A stretch of 64,000 bases of DNA from Chelatococcus caeni (lineage in GTDB: Bacteria > Pseudomonadota > Alphaproteobacteria > Rhizobiales > Beijerinckiaceae). The DNA is taken from positions 62,001 to 126,000 of the forward strand of contig NZ_JACIEN010000005.1 of NCBI RefSeq assembly GCF_014196925.1, given 5' to 3'. The translations under genes and the position numbers were made by a program. Each line of letters opens with the position of its first letter. The stretch's first letter is position 1. Below are positions 60,863-64,000 of this stretch, piece by piece. The notes under the pieces are model-generated. The model saw only the letters and a list, made by a program, of their open reading frames with translations. It made no database searches and was not told where the DNA came from.

Positions 60863-61552
60863 TCACGCATCGTGGAGAGGCTCTTCGTCGATATCGTCCT
60901 CGGCGTCCTCATCCCCCTCCCCGCCCGGCCTGGTCCAGCCGTCGGCGAGGAGCTTCTCCTTGTCGAGGAGCCCGGCCTCCTCGAGCTGCTCGATGTCGGG
61001 CAGCTCGCGCAGGCTGGTGAAGCCGAAGCGGGCGAGGAAGGTCGGCGTCGTCACATAGGTGTAGGGCGCCCCCGGCTGGGGACTGCGCGGCCCGGCGGCG
61101 ACCAGGCCGGCAGCGCGCAGGCGCGCGACGAGGTCGCGGCCCACCTCCCGCCCGAAGAAAGTGGACAGCTCGCTGCGCGTGATCGGCTGGAAATAGGCGA
61201 TGGCGACAAGGGCCAGCATCTCCGACGACGACAGCTGCTCGCCCCGCTCGCCCTGCCCGCGCACGGCGCGCACCGCCGCGCCATAGGCACGGCGCGTCCG
61301 CATCTGCCAGCCGCCGGCGACGGTGACCACCTCGTAGGGACGGCCGGCAAGCTCGGCGCGGATGTCGTCGATGACGAGATCGACATCGCAGTCGCGGCCG
61401 ACGATGCGGGCGAGCGCCTCACGCGGCACCGGCTCGGCAGCGGCGAAGAGCACGGCCTCGACCCGCCCCATCCACTCCCGCCAGCGCAGTTCGGCCGGCA
61501 GATCGGCAAGCTCCCGGTCGAGCGCATCCTCGTTCTTGCGGCGCGTCGCCAT
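60863..61552 (-). CDS. scpB: ScpB-like kleisin-associated winged-helix protein
   Basis: A 229-residue SMC-ScpB family protein. The first winged helix (about 25-95) includes WMGRVEAVLFAAAEPVPREA and VIDDIRAELAGRPYEVVTVA; the second (about 110-190) has LSSSEMLALVAIAYFQPITR, FFGREVGRDLVARLRAAGLV. An acidic tail ends the protein (GEGDEDAEDDIDEE). Housekeeping ScpB pairs with ScpA and Smc, but no scpA is here. Instead, the gene starts two bases after the stop of a DUF1403 gene, so the two are co-transcribed. It is likely an accessory paralogue with a DUF1403 partner. Confidence 0.88.
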   Translation of the reverse strand: MATRRKNEDALDRELADLPAELRWREWMGRVEAVLFAAAEPVPREALARIVGRDCDVDLVIDDIRAELAGRPYEVVTVAGGWQMRTRRAYGAAVRAVRGQGERGEQLSSSEMLALVAIAYFQPITRSELSTFFGREVGRDLVARLRAAGLVAAGPRSPQPGAPYTYVTTPTFLARFGFTSLRELPDIEQLEEAGLLDKEKLLADGWTRPGGEGDEDAEDDIDEEPLHDA

Positions 61553-61554
61553 GG

Positions 61555-62487
61555 CTACAGCCCGTAGAGGCGGAAGCTCGGCCGCCCGGTGAGTTCCCGC
61601 ACAGCCCCAAGGGCAACGAGCCGCTCGAACAGGCGCCGTCCCGCCCGGTCGCTCGCCCCTTGTCCCACGTCGGCCGCCGCGGTCGCGTCCTCGCGCAGCA
61701 ACAGCGCGACCGCCCCTGCCGCGGCCTTCGAGCGCAGCCGCGGCGCAGCTGTCACCAGCCTTTCGGCACGCCTTGCGAGATCGCCATAGAGATCGAGCGC
61801 CTCGAGCGCGGCGCGCTGATAGGCGAGGCAGCACACCCGCAGCCAGGCTTCCGCACCATCGGACCGGGCCGCGAGGCGCAAGTCGGCGCGGCGGACCTGC
61901 GGCGCGATGAGCGGCACGGCCGCGGGCCAGCCCAGTTGCCGGGCAAGCACGACATCCGCCAGCCAGAGCGCCGCGCAGTCGAGTTCAGGCCTTGCCTGCA
62001 GGACGGTGGCAGCGGCCCCGACCGCGACGGCAACGGCAAAGCCGCGTCTGTTCGAAGCCTCGTCGGCCACCGCGGCGAGAACCCGCTCGAGCGCCCCCTC
62101 CTCGGCGGCATGGCCCGCCTCACGCAGCGCACCCGGCCAGGCCTGCGGGCGCAGGGCTCCCGGCACAGCGAGACGCCGCCAGAGGCCGAGGATGCGACCG
62201 CCGGGGCCGGGATCATCGCCCGCCCGGCGCAAATACCAGCTATCCCGCAGGGCCGCCTCGTCCTCGTGGCGGCCGATGAGGCCAATATGGGCGACGGCCG
62301 CGCGCAGCGCACAGCGCTGGCGCCACAGGATGCCGAGCCCATGCTCCACGCCGGCCACCGTGTTGAGCAACGCCAGGGCGGCGCCGGCACGGAAGGCCGC
62401 CCCGGCCTCGTCCTCCGCGTCGCCGCGGCCACGCACCCAAGGGGGGGGCGGCACGATCGTCCGGGAGGCGAATCGCGGGTTTTCCAT
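61555..62487 (-). CDS. DUF1403 family protein
   Basis: A 310-residue, alanine-rich, mostly helical protein. The N-terminal segment (RTIVPPPPWVRGRGDAEDEA) and the following AGAALALLNTVAG are typical of DUF1403, a family known mainly from rhizobia and relatives with no established function. The C-terminus (RRLFERLVALGAVRELTGRP-SFRLYGL) has the look of a small winged helix. It is encoded with scpB and divergent from a recombinase-fold gene. A role as ScpB partner is inferred from this conserved pairing only. No good ribosome site precedes the ATG at 62487. Confidence 0.85.
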   Translation of the reverse strand: MENPRFASRTIVPPPPWVRGRGDAEDEAGAAFRAGAALALLNTVAGVEHGLGILWRQRCALRAAVAHIGLIGRHEDEAALRDSWYLRRAGDDPGPGGRILGLWRRLAVPGALRPQAWPGALREAGHAAEEGALERVLAAVADEASNRRGFAVAVAVGAAATVLQARPELDCAALWLADVVLARQLGWPAAVPLIAPQVRRADLRLAARSDGAEAWLRVCCLAYQRAALEALDLYGDLARRAERLVTAAPRLRSKAAAGAVALLLREDATAAADVGQGASDRAGRRLFERLVALGAVRELTGRPSFRLYGL

Positions 62488-62504
62488 GGGTGGAGGCTAA
62501 CCCA

Positions 62505-62547
62505 GCGCGGCGCTTTTTCCTACCAGAAGCACCGAAAAGCGCCGCGC
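62505..62547. repeat. Inverted repeat in the DUF1403/recombinase gap
   Basis: Left arm GCGCGGCGCTTTTTC (62505-62519) and right arm GAAAAGCGCCGCGC (62534-62547) are complementary except for one extra T. It lies 18 bases upstream of the DUF1403 start and could be a hairpin in the leader or a protein-binding site. Confidence 0.75.
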
Positions 62548-62566
62548 TTGTCGAAAGCCGCCTATG

Positions 62567-62589
62567 TCCGGTAATGTAATATTATCGGA
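62567..62589. promoter_or_regulatory. Dyad in the DUF1403/recombinase gap, likely recombinase-fold protein site
   Basis: TCCGGTAAT-GTAAT-ATTATCGGA, 8 of 9 arm positions matching, and the symmetry continues outward with few mismatches. The 9-5-9 layout is like the core sites bound by tyrosine recombinases. It ends 23 bases before the recombinase-like ATG and overlaps its probable promoter. Confidence 0.65.
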
Positions 62590-62612
62590 CGTACTGGCGA
62601 CCAGGCCGGATC

Positions 62613-63677
62613 ATGCCTCGCAATAACACCCCGAAGGTAAAAAATGCCTCCCATCCGGCCCTCGAAAACCAGCCGGCCCACGCGCACGCGAGGGCACCCG
62701 ATGCACCGCACGACGAGGCGGACGGAACGCCCCTCCCCTATGGGAGCGACACGCCGGCCGGCCGGCCTCCCGCCGCCAACACGCGGCTCGCCTACGCGAA
62801 GGACTGGAAGCACTTTTCTGCCTGGTGCCGCCGGAGCGGCCATGCCGCGCTGCCGCCCGCCGCGCAAACCATCGCCCTCTATCTCGAAGCCTGCGCCATG
62901 GGTGAGGCCGGCGGCCGCGCCCTCTCCCGCACGACCATCGAGCGCCGCCTCTGCGGCCTGGCCTGGAATGCGGCGCAACGCGGCCACCCGCTCGACCGCG
63001 ACGCCCCACAGATCGCCGGCGCGCTCGCCGGCATCCGCAGCAGGCCGGCCCGCCTGCCGCGCCGCCGGGAAGCCGTCGATGCCGCGGACATCCTCGCCAT
63101 GCTCGGAACGTTGCCGCACGACCTGCGCGGGTTGCGTGACCGGGCCATCCTGCTCCTCGGCTTCGCTGCCGGGCTGCGTCGCTCGCAGATTGTAGGGCTC
63201 GACCTCGGCAGCCGCAGCCCCCTCGAAGGCGACGGCTTGGTCGAGATCCTTCCCGACGGCCTCATCCTCAGGCTGAACGAGACCGGCGGCCGGCGCGAGA
63301 TCGCGGTCGGCCGCGGATCCGGCGAGAACAGTTGCCCTGTGGCGGCCGTGGAGCGCTGGATCCGCTTCGCCCGGCTCAGCCAAGGCCCCCTTTTCCGCCG
63401 CATCGGCCGCGACGGGCACACGGTCGCGGAGGCGCGCCTCACGGACAAGCATGTGGCCCGGCTCGTCAAGCAGACGGCCCGCGCCGCCGGGCTCGACGCC
63501 GATCGCACCGCCGCCCTTTCCGCCCAGTCCCTGCGCACGGGCCTTGTTCGCGCGGCAACAATCGGCCGCCACCCGCCGGACGAGAGCGGCGTGCGCAACG
63601 GCATGATGCAGGATGAACCCGCGCAACCCGGGCGCGACCGCTTCCGCGTCAATTTGACGAAAGCCCTCGGCCTTTGA
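62613..63677 (+). CDS. Tyrosine-recombinase-fold protein lacking catalytic residues
   Basis: 354 residues. A long disordered N-terminus (1-55) precedes a SAM-like core-binding domain (about 56-145, RLAYAKDWKHFSAWCRRSG) and a phage-integrase-type domain (150-354). Arg189 (GLRRSQIVGLDL) and Arg308 (AQSLRTG) match the two catalytic arginines. The usual His of H-x-x-R is Gln305, no lysine sits in the beta-hairpin position (LRLNETGGRREIAV), and there is no tyrosine at all after residue 90, so strand transfer is not possible. The C-terminus FRVNLTKALGL looks complete, not truncated. It likely acts as a DNA-binding protein at the dyad upstream. Confidence 0.85.
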   Translation: MPRNNTPKVKNASHPALENQPAHAHARAPDAPHDEADGTPLPYGSDTPAGRPPAANTRLAYAKDWKHFSAWCRRSGHAALPPAAQTIALYLEACAMGEAGGRALSRTTIERRLCGLAWNAAQRGHPLDRDAPQIAGALAGIRSRPARLPRRREAVDAADILAMLGTLPHDLRGLRDRAILLLGFAAGLRRSQIVGLDLGSRSPLEGDGLVEILPDGLILRLNETGGRREIAVGRGSGENSCPVAAVERWIRFARLSQGPLFRRIGRDGHTVAEARLTDKHVARLVKQTARAAGLDADRTAALSAQSLRTGLVRAATIGRHPPDESGVRNGMMQDEPAQPGRDRFRVNLTKALGL

Positions 63678-64000
63678 CGCGGACAGCGGCGGATCAGGCC
63701 GAGATCCCCGCAAGGAGCCAGAGATCTGCACGGACCACGGCAGCGCCACGCGCCGGACGAAACCCGATCAACCACCCGAAAGGCGGGTCGGCACCGGCAA
63801 CCACCGGACCCGCCACGCATCCTTCGGCACCACGGCATGACGGCCGGCCGCCGATCGACACCCTTCTAGGGAGCGGGACTCCCAACGCTACTCCCGGCCG
63901 GAAGCAGGGCCCGCCACCTCCCGCAACCTCCACAACCCGATCCGTTGTCAGATGACAACGTCGGATCGGCATCGACAGCACATTCCGCAAGAACGGCCGA
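63678..64000. other. Right-end region without a convincing gene
   Basis: 323 bases. Two overlapping short frames are low-complexity and lack ribosome sites. The one clear element is the 18-bp palindrome at 63943-63960. A gene may begin beyond the window. Confidence 0.5.
63943..63960. promoter_or_regulatory. 18-bp palindrome near the right edge
   Basis: CGTTGTCA-GA-TGACAACG, perfect 8-bp arms with a two-base centre. It resembles operators of GntR/FadR-type regulators in layout. The regulator and target are probably outside the window. Confidence 0.55.

Noticed and set aside
62613-63677. Recombinase gene as a frameshifted or truncated pseudogene
   Set aside because: The frame is open throughout and ends in a family-like C-terminus (FRVNLTKALGL); several separate catalytic residues are replaced in place, which argues for a maintained non-catalytic protein.
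63674-63990. Two overlapping frames at the right end on opposite strands
   Set aside because: No ribosome site, no motifs and proline/arginine-rich composition; not supported as genes.
1-64000. CRISPR arrays, tRNA or rRNA genes, insertion sequences and nos genes
   Set aside because: Looked for and not seen; the recombinase-fold gene is the only mobility-related protein and appears inactive.

Overview
This 64 kb window is chromosomal-type DNA of very high GC content. It most resembles an alphaproteobacterium of the order Hyphomicrobiales (Rhizobiales). The reasons are sigma-EcfG-type promoters, DUF982, DUF3008 and DUF1403 genes, napEFDABC, nirK-nirV, norEF plus norCBQD, nnrS, and a palindromic intergenic repeat of the kind common in that order. 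I cannot fix the genus. I see no tRNA, rRNA, CRISPR array, insertion sequence or phage gene.

Layout. 1-3.7 kb: end of an exopolysaccharide cluster (two polymerase/ligase-like membrane proteins and a Wza-type export lipoprotein). 4-7.3 kb: a GT4 glycosyltransferase and an amylo-alpha-1,6-glucosidase, possibly under the general stress sigma factor. 7.4-8.8 kb: an SDR oxidoreductase and a PEBP protein. 8.9-14.6 kb: a compact cecR-ybhGFSR-like efflux operon. 14.7-16.4 kb: a small lipoprotein, a GST and a divergent HxlR regulator with two matching dyads between them. 16.4-21.1 kb: a branched-chain amino acid/amide ABC operon. 21.3-23.7 kb: an EamA exporter divergent from a MocR regulator. 23.7-24.5 kb: a glycine-rich orphan protein. 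24.6-26.7 kb: a TetR-MFS pair with a clear operator. 26.7-30.2 kb: MgtC, three small stress genes each with an EcfG-like promoter, a DUF4105/Lnb-like protein and an ArsC-like protein.

30.4-53.0 kb is a contiguous denitrification island: pseudoazurin, a divergent alternative oxidase, an NnrR/Dnr-type regulator, nirV-nirK, ubiX-ubiD, ubiTUV (oxygen-independent ubiquinone synthesis), nnrS, a second NnrR/Dnr-type regulator, norEF, norCB-norQD and napEFDABC. Eight sites of the form TTG-N8-CAA, plus one degenerate site before nap, lie in front of its transcription units, so the island looks like one anaerobic/NO regulon. It encodes nitrate to nitrous oxide; nos genes are not in the window.

53.0-60.9 kb: two 92-bp palindromic repeats, an aminotransferase, a LysR regulator, and a ureohydrolase followed by a complete PotDABC-type transporter, suggesting uptake and hydrolysis of a guanidino compound. 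60.9-63.7 kb: a DUF1403-scpB pair divergent from a tyrosine-recombinase-fold protein that has lost its catalytic tyrosine and other active-site residues, with a strong dyad between them. This last module is my best candidate for an undescribed system. The AOX with altered iron ligands inside the NO regulon is the second.
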